DNA from: Dactylellina haptotyla
Lineage: Eukaryota > Ascomycota > Orbiliomycetes > Orbiliales > Orbiliaceae
Reading direction: 5' to 3'
Assembly: GCA_031310005.1 (NCBI GenBank)
Contig: CM062380.1
Span: forward strand, 3,286,001 to 3,350,000
Length of the DNA: 64,000 bases
Shown: positions 50,501 to 63,187 of the stretch, piece by piece
Layout: each line of letters begins with the position of its first letter
Numbering within the stretch: the stretch's first letter is position 1
Program-made: the position numbers and the translations under genes
Notes under the pieces: generated by a model
The model's database searches: none
The model's input: only the letters and a program-made list of their open reading frames with translations
Told to the model about the DNA's origin: nothing

Positions 50501-53421
50501 GATATCAGTGGTCTTCTTCTTCGCCTTGTCGTAATAGTGTGACTGCAATTCCTCTGGCGTGTAGACGTCTTGCTTGGGACAAATCAATCGAGGAAATTCA
50601 ATAATGAAGAAAATGACGAAACCGCAGGAGAACCAGATGAGAATGTTGATAGCCAATTTTTCACGCCAAGCCACACGCACGTCTTTACGTTTCATGCGGC
50701 CAAGAGAGCTGAGAAGGAAATCAGGAATGTAGAAAGTAAGCGCCCATACGAGGAAGAGCCATCGCTTTCGCGATCCGGAGACAATGATTTCATCAATCTC
50801 CTCTTCACGCGCGGCGGCACCCTTCTCAGCCATCTGCTCGCGGGTATCGAAATGCCTAAACATATCGCCCTGGTTGAAAGCAGAGGCACCAGCATCAGAC
50901 CGTCCATCAATCTCCTTGCTCGCACCGAGATATCCTCCCTTGCCGTAGATATGAGACCCGAGGCCCGGCTCGTCAATAAGTTGTGATCTAGAGTCGCCAA
51001 ATGGGCTCCTCTCGTCACCAGGCGTGCTCAACTTGCGCTCACCACCGGCGTGAATAAAGTTCTCTGAACCGATATTGGCAGCTTCAGCCCAGCAAGCTTC
51101 ACTCAAAAACACACCGGTAGCACCACATCTGGCTTCATTTCCAGGCCACCTCTTCTCGTCAAGCACCATCTCGGCCTTCTCCCTTTCGCTGCCAACGATC
51201 GAGTTCTCCGAAGTAGTCAACCCCAAGAACTCACCGAACGGCATGAAGACGGAGAAGTCCGCATTCTTGACGCGCTGGGTGATTTCCGCGATACCAAGGA
51301 TACGCACCTGCGTCCTGACGCACTTCGAATCGAACTGGTTTGCTATTCTCCTGTCGTTCGGTTTCAAGCAGAACACAAAGTACGGGTTTGTATTTAATTG
51401 ATTAAGCGCCTTGGTAATAGTCTCCAAGCCGCTAAGGAACTGTCCGGCGGCGCCCTGTTGGGTGCTGGGCTTGGCTTGCGCCTCGGCATCTTCGTCGTCG
51501 TCCGCAGGAGCCTCCTTGCTCTTGAGCTGTGGCCGTGTGCCCTTCTTACGGACGACACTAGGCTGTCTCAACGGCTTGGAGGATAGTTGGGCCTGCATGA
51601 TTGCAGACTTCTCCTGTGGGTGGTGCTGGGTGTTTAATGCCTTGGAAGAGAAGAGCTCTGCAACGAAGTTGCTGGTAGTGGATCGGATCAACTGCATGAT
51701 ATCACCGCTAATGACTTCACCGTTGTCCTCGAGCAGACCGTAAGCTGGGTACTCAACCTCACCAGCATAGTGTCGGATGGTAAAGGCGCCGCGGAAGGAG
51801 GTAGATGTAGCGTTGGTGGGGAGGGTGACAGAGGTGGTAGCAATAGTTTCGATGGCTGGGTTCTTGCCCTCGAATCTCTTCTTGATGCTCTCGAGGAATT
51901 GGGCATCGCTGCGTCCACGACGAGTTTGATCATCGAGAATTGCGAGAAGACCGTTGCCTTGCTTGAGCAACGCCTTGACGGCATCTCCGTTATCAAAGTA
52001 GCTTGTGGCTGGGACGCTGACTTCCTCGGATTCGAGCATTTCCGCGCTCCTCTCGAAGAAGTGCTGCAGAGTAAATCCGTAGAGAGCTTCGGTGGCTGCA
52101 TTGTTGAGAAGTTGGTCGAGATGGGAGGCGCCATTGGGAGCAGTGGCATGGGCGAAACCAGGGAAATCAACAACGGAGATAGTATTGGCGACGGTATCCT
52201 CGACCGCACAGAGCTTCTCGTTCGCGGCTTCCACAATCCACGCGACGAGGAGAGAGTACAAGGTACGTGCAAGATCGTCGGCGTTAGCTCTAGCGCCCTT
52301 AGCGTCAAGCATCACGGTAACACGTTCCTTCTGGATAGTCTTGGTCTTGTAGCCAAAGCTGATCTCAAGAGCGTCGCTGGAGACACCCAAGAAAGCAGCA
52401 ATGATATTGAGGGCATCCTTGTTCTTCACGACAACAGTCTCCTCGCCACCATCAGTGGGGCCACTGTCGTCACCGGCACCTCGAGATGTATGCGAGGTTT
52501 GGAATTCAAGTTGGCCAATGTGCAAGATAGTTGCCAAGATCTGACAAATCTCGGCAATCTCACCTCTAGGAAATTCTAACTTGCGGAGGGCGGTCTTGAA
52601 ATGATCAAAACCCTCGGCATCATTGATGCCAACCTTGAGCTGACTTGGGTGGCCGAGGTATCTCCATCTCTTTCCAACATTGACAGAGTTTCGATTGCCG
52701 GCGCCAGATGGCAGCATGTTGAGACCCAAATGTTCCTTTTCGGCCTGCGAGGTACCAGCGAGAAGGTAGTATAAGATATGGAAATTGCGCTCGCCGGTTG
52801 GTACGTGCGAGATTCTAGATCGTTCCAACCTATGATCGAGGAGCTTGGCTCCGATGAGTGTCGAAGAAGTGTTGTCATACTGAAGCTCGAGGAAGAGACC
52901 GGCTTTGGATGCGGTGGGTGTGGTCGACGATTTGGTGGTCGTCAGGGTGTCGAAGAGGAAAGATGCGAACGAGATCTTGTTGGATAGTGGGGTCGAAGAG
53001 AAGCTGAGCAAGGAGGCCAAGAGGTGGGATCGAAGAGTAGTCTTTCCTGCGCCAGACTCTCCACTGTATACATATTAAAAAAAGATATTAGCCAAAATGT
53101 TACATATGGTAAACACAGAGGTAAACAAGGGGTCTACCGTCAAAAGGTTCAAGTAGCAACTTACAGGAACAAGACAGCTTGGTTCTCAGCTCTGTGGCAG
53201 AGTCTGTTGTACATGCGCTCCGCGAGCTTCTCACATTCGACACCGGCGACAGTCGCGTTGGTGTAGGTGTTCAAACTGATCAAGGCATGAGATGAGATGG
53301 AAGCCGTGGGCAGGGACAAGTGGAATCGGGATGCGAGATGGGCCGTCAAATGGGTATCCGATTGCACATGGGCTGGCAAAGAAGGCAGCGAAGCCTGAGG
53401 CTGATTGCCCGGGGCCGCCAT
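47571..53421 (-). CDS. csmA: Class V chitin synthase with N-terminal myosin motor domain
   Basis: Predicted 1815 residues from exons 53421-53165, 53063-49380, 49322-49153, 49090-48955, 48891-48297, 48227-47642 and 47590-47571. The myosin-like motor fills roughly residues 1-700: P-loop GESGAGKT at 87-94, a switch-I-like [14 protein letters not shown] near 135-148, and switch II DFPGF at 385-389. So unlike the class VII partner it keeps the nucleotide-binding elements. After a linker come two membrane segments ([32 protein letters not shown]) and a cytochrome-b5-like region. The glycosyltransferase-2 chitin synthase domain follows, with [43 protein letters not shown] (about 1482) and the product-binding QRRRW (1522-1526). 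C-terminal membrane helices and a DEK-C-like end ([20 protein letters not shown]) complete it. It makes chitin at hyphal tips and septa. The last exon encodes only GNKMAN; the intron before it (47641-47591, 51 nt) is in frame and has two possible acceptors. csmA is the Aspergillus nidulans name for this class. Confidence 0.95.
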
Positions 53422-53626
53422 GCTGGGCTAGATGTAGAGGATTGCGTGATGCGTTGGGGATGTCGTTGAATTCGTGTGGTTGTGTATATTTATTGCTGTG
53501 GTGTCGACAACAACGACTTCAGGGGTTTGGAGGTGAGGTCAAGTTGACCCCTTCTTCCGAACAACGAGCGTGGAATCTGGCGGGTACTCCCAACCCTGGG
53601 TTTCTTGCGTGCGCAGAACCGACGCT

Positions 53627-53646
53627 TTGATTGATTGATTGATTGA
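53627..53646. repeat. (TTGA)5 microsatellite
   Basis: Five perfect TTGA units about 200 bases upstream of the csmA start codon, in its presumed leader or promoter. Confidence 0.9.
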
Positions 53647-54290
53647 TCGGGTCCGTTGGAATGCCAGTTGACTGTTAGGCCGGTATGCTGTGTAGTTGCT
53701 GAATGAATAGAACAGCAAGTAAGTAACGAGGGAGGGTAGTTGGGTGCAGTCGGTTGTGCGGGTAAGGAGAGTGGAGCGGTCAGATCTTCAGCTAATCATT
53801 AACAACATTAAAGGACGCGTCTATACGAATGGAATAGTAAAAAGAAGAGAAGGGGACGGAGCAGAAGATGTCAGCAGAACGAAAGGAAGATTGCAGAAAA
53901 GGAAAGGTCACTACAAAATTTGTTATCGTGGTGCTAACGGCGACAGGAAGCAATTATTATTTTGGTGGGGACCAGCGTAATAACGAACGTGGAGGTCGGC
54001 TTGGGGATGGTTCGGAGGGAAGATTTGGCTATTGCCCTCCTGCACGATTTCAAAATAGTCGGTCAACTGGACCAGAACTGGGAGTTCCAATGTATTACGA
54101 CCAAGCTTTCGGTCTGGAATGAGCTAAGTACGACTACAGAAAAGAAAAAAAGGAGCCTGGTGTGTTTGGAATTATCCTTCCCTTTCGACGACAAACAACA
54201 AGCAAGCAAGCCTGCTCTGCAGCATTACATTTTCATTAATAGCAACCGAGCCAGCGGCCCTGCTGCTAGGGCGGGATGGGCTGGCCGTCA

Positions 54291-54310
54291 GGATGGATGG
54301 ATGGATGGAT
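54291..54310. repeat. (GGAT)5 microsatellite
   Basis: Five perfect GGAT units within the shared chitin synthase promoter region, followed by a degenerate GGGCGGAT. Confidence 0.9.
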
Positions 54311-56291
54311 GGGCGGATGGCATCGCCCCTTGGTTCCATTTTGGCCCTATCGGGTCTGTCGCATTACACAAGTGCAGAGGCCAGGAGGAGCATGTTGATA
54401 TGTTTCCTGATGCTCGCTCTCCTGTCGACAATGTACCTTTGGGGCCCCGGGGACATCGACGTCTCATCCTGTCTCGCAGCTGCCCCTTCCAAGCAGCTAA
54501 ACCTCTTACTACTTCACCGATATGGCTGCAAACGCTCATCATTGTAACATATCTACATAGCGAATACGGGATTTTGAAGAGCGCCGTCCGTCATTACTCT
54601 CGTAGACACCTATGCCTCGCGCTGCCCTGCGGCCCTTCCCGCGCCTTGCTGGTTGCTCCAAATTAACCCGGAATTAATGAGCGTTGGGCGTTGGGCATTG
54701 GAGATTGGAAATCACAATATGATTTGGTCCGCACACCTTCGGTAGGCTCGATCCAGCTTGCCTCTCGGTGGAAAAGCCCGTGCCTCAATCCCTGCCTGGC
54801 TACTTCCCCCCCGTAGGTGCAAATGGAAGAGGAAGAAAAATTTTTCGTTCCATCTGGGCCCCCTAACCTGTACATCCGTAGCTTGACACCTTGTCCCGGA
54901 ATCTATTTTTCTTCCTTTCGAACCCCTGCTCCTTCGGAACCTATCACCAGTATGGTAGTTGAATGTGCCAGAGAAAGAGTGGGAGAGAGGCAAAGGAAAA
55001 ACCTGTCTCGCTCCGAATTAAGATGACCATACGAGAAGAGTAGGAATTAAGAAAAAAAGATAATCGATGTTTCTTGTCTCGTTTTGCCAGCCGCAAGCTT
55101 GACTTATTACTATATGGGGAACCCGACGGTGCGGTTTACGGTGGTCGAAGTAACCCAACTGTGATAAATAAAGCAACATTTAGTGCTTTTTCGCCGCCGA
55201 CGCTGCTCACAAGCGAGACGTCAAGAGGGCCATTCAGGCGTGACAGCAATAGTAAATAGTGAAATATGTCTAAAATGTAACCACATCGATATCAAGATTA
55301 GTATCTTTACCGTAAGAGATGTAGCTCTACATGCGAATCCTACGCTATACTTGCGATTAGGTGGACTCTTCTTCCAAATCAGCAAAACAAGCTTAGAAGA
55401 ACCTGTCAAGCAAAACCTTAGTAGCACAGCCATTTTATCATCATCAGCCAGAATCCACAACGCCAGCCCGGGACCCATCCGGGTATGGAGGATAGTGATA
55501 GTGAGTTGGCCTTCTGGAAGGAACGCTAGCACCACCAGTAATCTAGAAAACCCAATACAAGCAGAAATTTTTTTTTTTTTTTGGTGGAGAAAGAATTGCC
55601 CGCAGAATAGTGTCCTTCCTTCATGGGACAAGGGCAGTGAGCAAGGAAAAGGGCCTGCAAGGTTGAATCATCCCAAAAATAGCGGCCGAAAACATTAAGA
55701 AATCGGCATCGCCCCACAATTCGAGTGCCAAATTTCAGGGGTTCGCTTCATTAAGGTTAGCTGCCAGGAGCTGTCTCTGTAACCTCGCGCGGATGTAAGG
55801 TCGCGGCCTTGTCCATATACCACACACCCAGCGGCCTGATCAATGCGCCTCAGGTACCGATACCTTCTGGCTACAAGATGCGCTTGATGCTGTGGCTGTT
55901 GCTCCTACGCTACGGTTTTTACCTTTGCGGGTAAGGAGAGAGGTATCAACGCGATCGACGCGATGGGCCTGGTTGATGGGGCTCCTAGTAGGGAAATGCC
56001 TCGTTCCCGATCATATGATGGAATGTGTATCCAGCATCATCACCATAGAAAATAAAAAAAAGACCTCTCCGGGAACGTTACGAGAGCCATGCAAAGATCT
56101 TGGTATTGGAATTTTCCTTTCATAAGGGATAGAGTATGCGGCTAGAGGCAGCGTATTTGGATTATATTGTTTGAAATGAAGCCGTGAAGGCAGGTAAGCT
56201 GAGCAAGGGGCACAGCTTCCCATTGGTCTGTTGTGTTTGGTCGGCGGAACCCAGAACGGGCACGAAATTGCAAGCGAGCAGGACAAGAAGG

Positions 56292-56314
56292 AAAAAAAAA
56301 AAAAAAAAAAAAAA
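56292..56314. repeat. A23 homopolymer
   Basis: A run of 23 A residues in the divergent csmA-csmB intergenic region; a T15 run lies at 55568-55582. Such runs often exclude nucleosomes in fungal promoters (general knowledge, not tested here). Confidence 0.9.
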
Positions 56315-57731
56315 GGAATTTTGTCTAGAATATTTTCTTCGACGAATGCTTCCGTTCCTCACGCGGCCTGAAGGAACTCATGTGTGAGAGTGAGGGGAGA
56401 ATAACAGTCAGTACCTGAGCCGTCGACTGTGATCCAGCTGGATATGCATTGACTCCTGCGGCGTCTCTCTAGCTCTGTGTGGCATGACGATGCTGTAAGG
56501 AGGTATCAGGTTGAGCCGTTCCTCGCCAGCCAGTAGCAGTACATCAATTCTTTGTGCTTGCCAGTCACGTAGACCGGACTAGTGCCTGAGGTTTCCCATG
56601 CTTGCCGATGTTCCCTGTCCGGGGGGCCTGTTGGTCCTGTCCCTCCTACACTATTAGTGATTATTATTACGACAGACAGGCGAGCTTTTGCTACCCGTTT
56701 GGTTGGTGGTGTGTGAGGGCGTCCGTGTGCAAAGGTAGTAACTGGGCATGCTCTTTCTCCTTTTTCCGTTCCCACCTTCTCGCTTTTGCCTGTGATTCCA
56801 TTTAGCACTGTACCTTTTTTTTTTTGTTTCTTTCTGTCGAATAGCGTTCCAGGATCGCCTGCGGGCATAACCTCTCACTCTTTATTCCTCTCCCTTTTTG
56901 TGTTTTTGTCCCCGTCAATTCTCTTGGTCTTTCTTCAACCACTCGCTCCTAATCACTCCTCCTCTCCTCACCACATTCGTTTCCCTTTTTACTTCTCTTC
57001 TGTAGACGGGACCTTTTCTTCTTCACGGCCCCCATCTACACATCATTCGCTAGTTCCTGACGACCGGAGAGGTGATTTTTTTCGCCCTCTCTTCCCGTTC
57101 GTTCTTTCGTTCACTCGTTCACCGTCTTTCTGCTGAGAGAGATAGTCGTCGTTTTTTGCGGTCGTTGCTCCTGTCGGCTATTTTTGGTGTCCCTTTGCAG
57201 CCAAATCAAATTGCACGCAGCGCCCAACGCATGGCAACAGCTGCTCCACCACACAATCAACCACAACAACAATAACACCCCCCGTCCCGCACGGCGTCGG
57301 TGCTTCCTAATAACAACTATATACTCCCCGTCGGCTTACTATTCACTCCACTCCACTGTGCTGTGCTAAGCTTTAATTCCTAATCTGCAATTACGAAGGA
57401 AACCAAATCCAATCCCTAATATCTCGCAACTCCCCCAGCACATCATTCACGTAAAAGTGTTTTTCCGTCGCGGCGTCTACGGGTTCCTTTCCAGTAAAAA
57501 TAGTATCTGTTACACCATCACGTCCACGACCTATACGTTCTCACGTTCCCTGAGCTTCGGCTCCTGATAGACATCGACCCATTTGTTTGGGCTTGTGTGT
57601 GCTTCGGGCAGTCCGAGCATCCGTTAATTATATTATATATACTCGCCCTTTCAGTAGATTGCTCTCAGAGCACTAAGGTACCCTTCCATCTCCCTTGCCA
57701 TTTGTTTCTCTCTTTGTATACACATATATCG

Positions 57732-57760
57732 ATGCGCAGATGCTAACGACTTGGCTCTGA
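57732..57760 (+). promoter_or_regulatory. Two overlapping upstream ORFs before csmB
   Basis: ATG at 57732 encodes MRRC then stops at 57744-57746; ATG at 57740 encodes MLTTWL then stops at 57758-57760. The csmB start is at 57771. If the leader begins upstream and is unspliced, both would be scanned first and could dampen translation. The GCTAAC at 57742-57747 could instead be a branch point of a leader intron ending CTGAAG at 57761, which would remove them. Confidence 0.45.
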
Positions 57761-57770
57761 AGGCGACAAT

Positions 57771-60700
57771 ATGGCGAACAACTCTCGCCATTCCGTCTAC
57801 TCCACTACCTCTGGTCCTCTATCGACAACTCCCCAGGCCACTGGTACTATCAACACTTCGACCTTGATCGCCTCCCTTCACAATGCTTTCCAAGCCGGTG
57901 CATCGTTCCAACTGGACGCCGGTACCAGTCTCGTGGTGACCAATGCTCTCGCCGCCAGTGGTTCTAATGGTACTATGGGTACTGGGGTCGGCTCTTCTGG
58001 TGCTGATACCATCGATACTGGCCTCAGCGCGCGAGTTTGGGAACACGCTCGCCGGCGTGCAGAGGACCAGTGTGTCGTTGTTACGTGAGTTCTTCATCAT
58101 GACATGTATCAAAAGAAAACCTAACCTAATCTTATATCTTCACAGTTCTTTGTCGCCATCGACGACAACTCCAGCGCTCGCTCCCCTTCTCGCCAGCTTC
58201 CCACGTCCTCCAACCATCTTGATCAGCGCTCTCAACACCATCCGACCATTCATCACCGCGCTTTCGCCATTAGCACCTCAATCTCCCCTCCACAACGGTC
58301 TCGTTGTCACACATCACATCTCCCTTGACGGCGACCCGGTTTCTTGCTCCATCGCCTTGACTCCAGACGGCATCGACACAGTTAAAGGTCTCACAGAAAT
58401 CCCAGCTCAGGTTGGTTATCGTGGCTTCGATGTCTTCTACTACCTTCTCTCCTCTGCTTCCTCCCCACAGGAACGCGAATACCTTTCCCTCCAGACACCC
58501 GACAAGTACAAGCTCCTTCGACGATCTGGCACATATTTCCCACCAGCATGGCACCCAACTGCAGACGACGCTGCTGGTGCCGAAGATTTCAGACAGGGAT
58601 TGAGGGAAATCGGTATCAAAGGTAGTCTGCTCCGTGGTGTCCTTTCCATCCTCGCTGGTATCCTCAAACTCGGAAACAGCACTAGCATCCTAGCATCCGA
58701 TGAAGAAGTTGAAGAAATCTGTGAGGATGTCGCCGGTCTTTTGGGCGTCGACCCCCAAGTCCTGGTCGAGCTTGGCGCTGAAGACCGTGAGAGATTCATC
58801 GGAACCACCTACGAATCCTTGGTGAACTGGATCATCCACAAGGCCAACGCCGCTATGGACGCTGAGTTTAGCTCTAAGAAGGAATCCGGCGCTGATAGCA
58901 GCAATGGTGATACTGTTGCCATTTCCCTCGTTGAGGTCCCTGATGAGGCCCAAGCCAAGGCGTTGTCCATGAGAATAGTTTTCGATGACGAAATGGGCAT
59001 CAACGCTGAAATGAAAGATGATGGCCTCGACGTTACCCCTGCCAACACTGCTGTTCTCCGTGAAATGAAGCAGGCGATCGTCAACTATGAGGGTGATAGC
59101 TCCAAGCAACGGGAGAAGGAGTACGAAAAGGATAGAAAGGAAGGCCTGATGGAGAAAGTCGGCCGTGAAGTCGAGTCCGAAGGTTTCCTCAAGCAAATCT
59201 TGCTCCCAGAGGAAGCCGGCCTCAAGTTCGAGAAATTGGACATCATGTCCGTTCTCTCCACCAGCAGAACCTGGTTCCATCTCTCCCTCGCCCCAAGCGA
59301 CGGACAGACTACTGTTCCAGAACCCCGCTCTATGTCTTTGACCTCCCAAGCTGGTTGGTCGGCAGCCACTATCTCGCGACAGATCCGTGCCTGGAGATTG
59401 GTCGAGTGGGCCAACCGAAGGAGCAAGCACCTCGATTTCACAGCTGATTTCGACTTTGACGAAATCTACCAGAGGTACAGCACTCTTGGCTGCTTCTCCG
59501 GTCGCGATGGCGTCGAAACCTGGGTCATCGAGAAGGGATGGAGCAATGGCGAAGCTGTAGTTGGAAAAGAGAGAGTTTGGATGAGCGAATCAGCCTGGTG
59601 GTCGGTCGAATCCATGCTCGATTTGAGACCTGATATGGGCATGGGCATGGGTATGATGGGCGGTTTCGCTGAGACACCTGGCTCTTTCAATGGCATGTCT
59701 CGTAATAACAGCGGTTTCTTCCCACCCATGGGCGCTAACGGCCTTTTGGGACAAGGTGAGAGCCGCGACAATTTGTTGGCAAGTGCTGCTTCCCATAGCG
59801 ATAGTGGTGCTCCTGCCTCGGGTCTGATCAATAGACCAATGTCAATGGCTCCACCTCGCGCTCTCGGTGCCGCTGGTGGTCCCGGTGGCAGTGACGAGAA
59901 AGGTCTCGAGGATAGCTACAACCCAGAGGTTCTCAAGGACGAGGAAGTCGGCAAGAAAGCTGTCTTGAAAAAGGTTCCTACTACCATCGGTCGCCGTGTC
60001 TGGATTGCCGTTGTCTGGGCCCTGACCTTCTGGATTCCATCTGTTCTTCTTCGCTATGTCGGTCGCATGCGAAGACCAGATGTCAGGTTCGCATGGAGAG
60101 AAAAGCTTGTTCTCTTTTCCTTCATTCTTCTCATCAATGCTATGCTTACTTTTTACATTATCGGTCTTGGTAACATCATCTGTCCTGAATTGAAGACTAC
60201 CTGGAACGACAAGGAAGTTTCATTCCACACTGATGACAATGACTTCTGGGTTTCTGTCAACGGCTCTGTTTACGACATCTCCAAGTTCTGGCGAATCGAC
60301 CACAGTGACACCGATACCCCTGTCTTGGGCTCCACTGTCAAGACCCTCGCCGGTTTCGATTTGACTCCTTACTTCCAAATGCCCCTCACTGTTGGTTGCC
60401 CTGGTGTTGTCACCGATAACACCGTCTATCTTCGCTTTAACAAAACCGATGCTATCTTGCAACCCACTGCAGTCCATCTCATTGGTAATAGACAACCCGA
60501 CAGACGATCAGTGCTCTACACCGACCCCAACTGGTACGAGAACAAGTTCAAGCCCAGATTAAAGCAGTACTACAAGGGTCGCGTCGTTATCAAGAAGGAA
60601 GATGTTCAAAGGCAAGGTACCCAAGACTCCCGAATGTGGTTCATCCTCAACAACCACGTCTACGATCTTACCAACTACTTCTACTCTCAAAAGATCATTG

Positions 60701-63187
60701 GTAAAACCTACTTCAACTTTTTCAATGAGACGTTCATCGATATGGTCCAGTCGAATCCCGGTGAAGATATCACCCAACTTTTCGAGGGCCTTCCACCAAA
60801 TCGTCGTAGGAACTATCAGAACTGTTTGAACAACGTCTTCCACCTGGCAGAACTTGACGCTAGAGATACCGCCAGATGTAAGGCTCAAGGTTATATCCTG
60901 CTTTCGTTCGCCATCGTCCTTTGTACCGTCATCGGTATCAAGTTTATCGCTGCTCTCCAGCTTGGAGGCAAAAAATCTCCAGCCATGCAAGACAAATTTG
61001 TTATCTGTCAAGTCCCCGCATATACCGAAGGTGAAGACTCTCTCCGCAAAGCCATTGATTCCTTGACCGCTTTGAACTACGAGAATAAGCGCAAGCTTTT
61101 GTTCATCATCTGTGACGGTATGGTCATCGGTGGTGGTAACGACCAGCCAACTCCTCAAATCGTCCTCGACATTCTGGGTGTGGACCCCAACGTCAACCCT
61201 CCGGCGCTCCCCTTCAAGAGTGTTGGCGAAGGCAGCAAACAGCTCAATTATGGTAAAGTCTACTCCGGTCTGTACGAATACGAAGGTCGCGTCGTCCCAT
61301 ATATCGTCGTCGTCAAAGTTGGCAAAGAGTCCGAAACTAGCAAGCCCGGTAATCGTGGTAAGCGTGACTCTCAGGTCTTGCTCATGGACTTCTTGAACAA
61401 GGTCCACCACCGCACACCCATGTCTCCTCTCCAGCTCGAACTGTTCCATCAAATCAACAACGTCATCGGTGTCGATCCCGAACTGTACGAGTACTTGTTG
61501 ATGGTCGACGCCGATACTTGTGTCCGTGAAGATTCTCTGAACCGTCTGATTGCTGCCTGCGCGAACAACGCCAAGATTGCTGGTATCTGTGGTGAAACTT
61601 CACTGGAGAACGAAGAGCAGAGTTGGTGGACTATGATTCAGGTTTACGAATATTATATTTCCCATCATCTTGCCAAGTCTTTCGAATCGCTCTTCGGATC
61701 TGTTACCTGTCTTCCTGGATGGTAAGTTTTTCTTCTATTCTTTATTCCAACCAATATATGATGCTAACGAACGACTAGTTTCTGCATGTACCGTCTCAGA
61801 ACCGCCGATAGAGGCCGCCCATTGATCATCTCTAGCAAGGTCATTGACGAATACTCTGATGGCAATGTCGATACCCTGCACAAGAAGAATCTTCTGTCCC
61901 TGGGTGAGGATCGTTACTTGACAACATTGATGACCAAGCACTTCCCGTACATGAGCTACAAGTTTATTCCCGATGCATACGCCTTGACCGCCGCCCCTGA
62001 AGCCTGGAGCGTCTTGCTCTCCCAGAGACGTCGTTGGATCAACTCCACCATCCACAATCTTGCCGAGTTGATGTGGTTGAAAGACATGTGTGGTTTCTGT
62101 CTCTTCTCCATGAGATTCATCGTCTTTATCGATCTTGCTGGTAAGTTTACTTTCACTCCGTCACAAACTAAATACAATGCTAATCAACTCAATAGGTACC
62201 ATTCTTCTTCCATCCACCTGCGCCTACGTCGCTTATTTGATCTACCAAGCCATCAATCCCCAAGGTGCCTTCCCATGGATTGCCTTGATCATGATTGGTG
62301 CCGTCTACGGTCTCCAAGCCCTTATCTTCTTAATCAAGCGTCAATGGCAACACATCGGTTGGATGGTCATCTACATTCTCGCCTACCCAATCTACTCGTT
62401 CGTCTTGCCAATGTACTCTTTCTGGAAACAGGACGATTTCTCGTGGGGTTCCACCCGTATTGTCGTCGGCGAGAGTGGTGACAAGAAGGTCGTTGCCGTT
62501 GAAGACGAACCCTTCGATCCCGCCTCCATCCCTCTTCAAACTTGGGACGACTATGCTTCTGCCAACAACCTCCCCGGACGAAGAGTCGCTGCCATCCCCG
62601 TTGAGAAGTACTTTGACGAAGGTGGCGCTGTGGGCTTCAATAACGGTGGTTACGAAATGGATGATATGCAGAGTGTTTACTCCTCGGTCAAGCCTGCTAG
62701 CACGCTGCACTTCGGCGGCGGCAACCCATACCTCGCCCCCAACAGCCACAGCCCCAGCCCACTTGGAAGACAATCTGTCCGTCAGAGCTCGTACTCCGGC
62801 TTCGGTCGTAGTGCTAGCCCCAGCCGCGCTATGAGCCAAGCTGGTGACTACTGGCAGGATGGAGGCATGGGCGGTAACCCAGCCGCCAGGAACAGTGAAG
62901 GTAACTTGTTGTCGCCACAACCCAGCCCTGGATTCCAGAGGGCCATGAGCAACTACGCGGGCTCGCGACCTGCCAGCAGCGTTCTAGACTTCCAGAGAGC
63001 GCTCAGCGGACCTGATGAGGCTACTATCGTTGCTGTCGTGAGAGACTGCCTGAACGCCGTCGATTTAGACAGTGTGACGAAGAAGCAGGTCAGAGCCCTT
63101 GTTGAGCAGCGGTTACAGACCGAGTTGACGGGCGAGAAGAAGAAGTTCTTGGATCATCAGATCGATGTCCAACTGGCGCAAATGTAA
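57771..63187 (+). CDS. csmB: Class VII chitin synthase with myosin-like (P-loop-less) domain
   Basis: Predicted 1747 residues from exons 57771-58084, 58146-61721, 61779-62140 and 62196-63187. The first ~500 residues correspond to a shortened myosin-motor-like region, but no P-loop, switch I or DxxGF motif is visible. This is the defining difference between class VII (CsmB) and class V (CsmA). A Gly/Met stretch ([10 protein letters not shown], about 603-612) lies in the linker. Paired membrane segments ([18 protein letters not shown]-like; [19 protein letters not shown]) and a cytochrome-b5-like segment ([15 protein letters not shown]) follow. The catalytic domain begins [20 protein letters not shown] near residue 1055 and includes [19 protein letters not shown] and QRRRW at 1379-1383. 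The C-terminus has membrane helices, a Ser-rich tail and a DEK-C-like end ([20 protein letters not shown]). It is expected to cooperate with CsmA in chitin deposition at tips and septa. Exon phases close, and the ATG fits the conserved start [11 protein letters not shown]. Confidence 0.95.

Larger units (their letters stand above)
53422..57770. promoter_or_regulatory. 4.35-kb divergent promoter region of csmA and csmB
   Basis: Separates the start codons of the two head-to-head chitin synthases, so both promoters must lie here. It contains (TTGA)5 at 53627-53646, (GGAT)5 at 54291-54310, T15 at 55568-55582 and A23 at 56292-56314. A long pyrimidine-rich tract at about 56760-57170 fits a csmB core promoter or long leader, and an AT box lies at 57624-57641. 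Two overlapping short upstream ORFs (57732-57746 and 57740-57760) precede the csmB ATG. ORFs at 53962-54666 and elsewhere have no protein-like features. No factor site was assigned. Confidence 0.6.

Noticed and set aside
53962-54666. 234-codon frame in the chitin synthase intergenic region
   Set aside because: Contains the GGAT microsatellite (GWMDGWADG peptide) and no conserved features; not supported as a gene.
57177-57187. CTATTTTTGG as a possible MADS-box (RlmA/Rlm1-type) wall-stress site upstream of csmB
   Set aside because: Does not match the CTAWWWWTAG consensus at its last positions.
58690-61452. Long minus-strand open frames opposite csmB (up to 297 codons)
   Set aside because: Antisense shadows produced by the codon bias of a highly conserved coding exon; no independent evidence.
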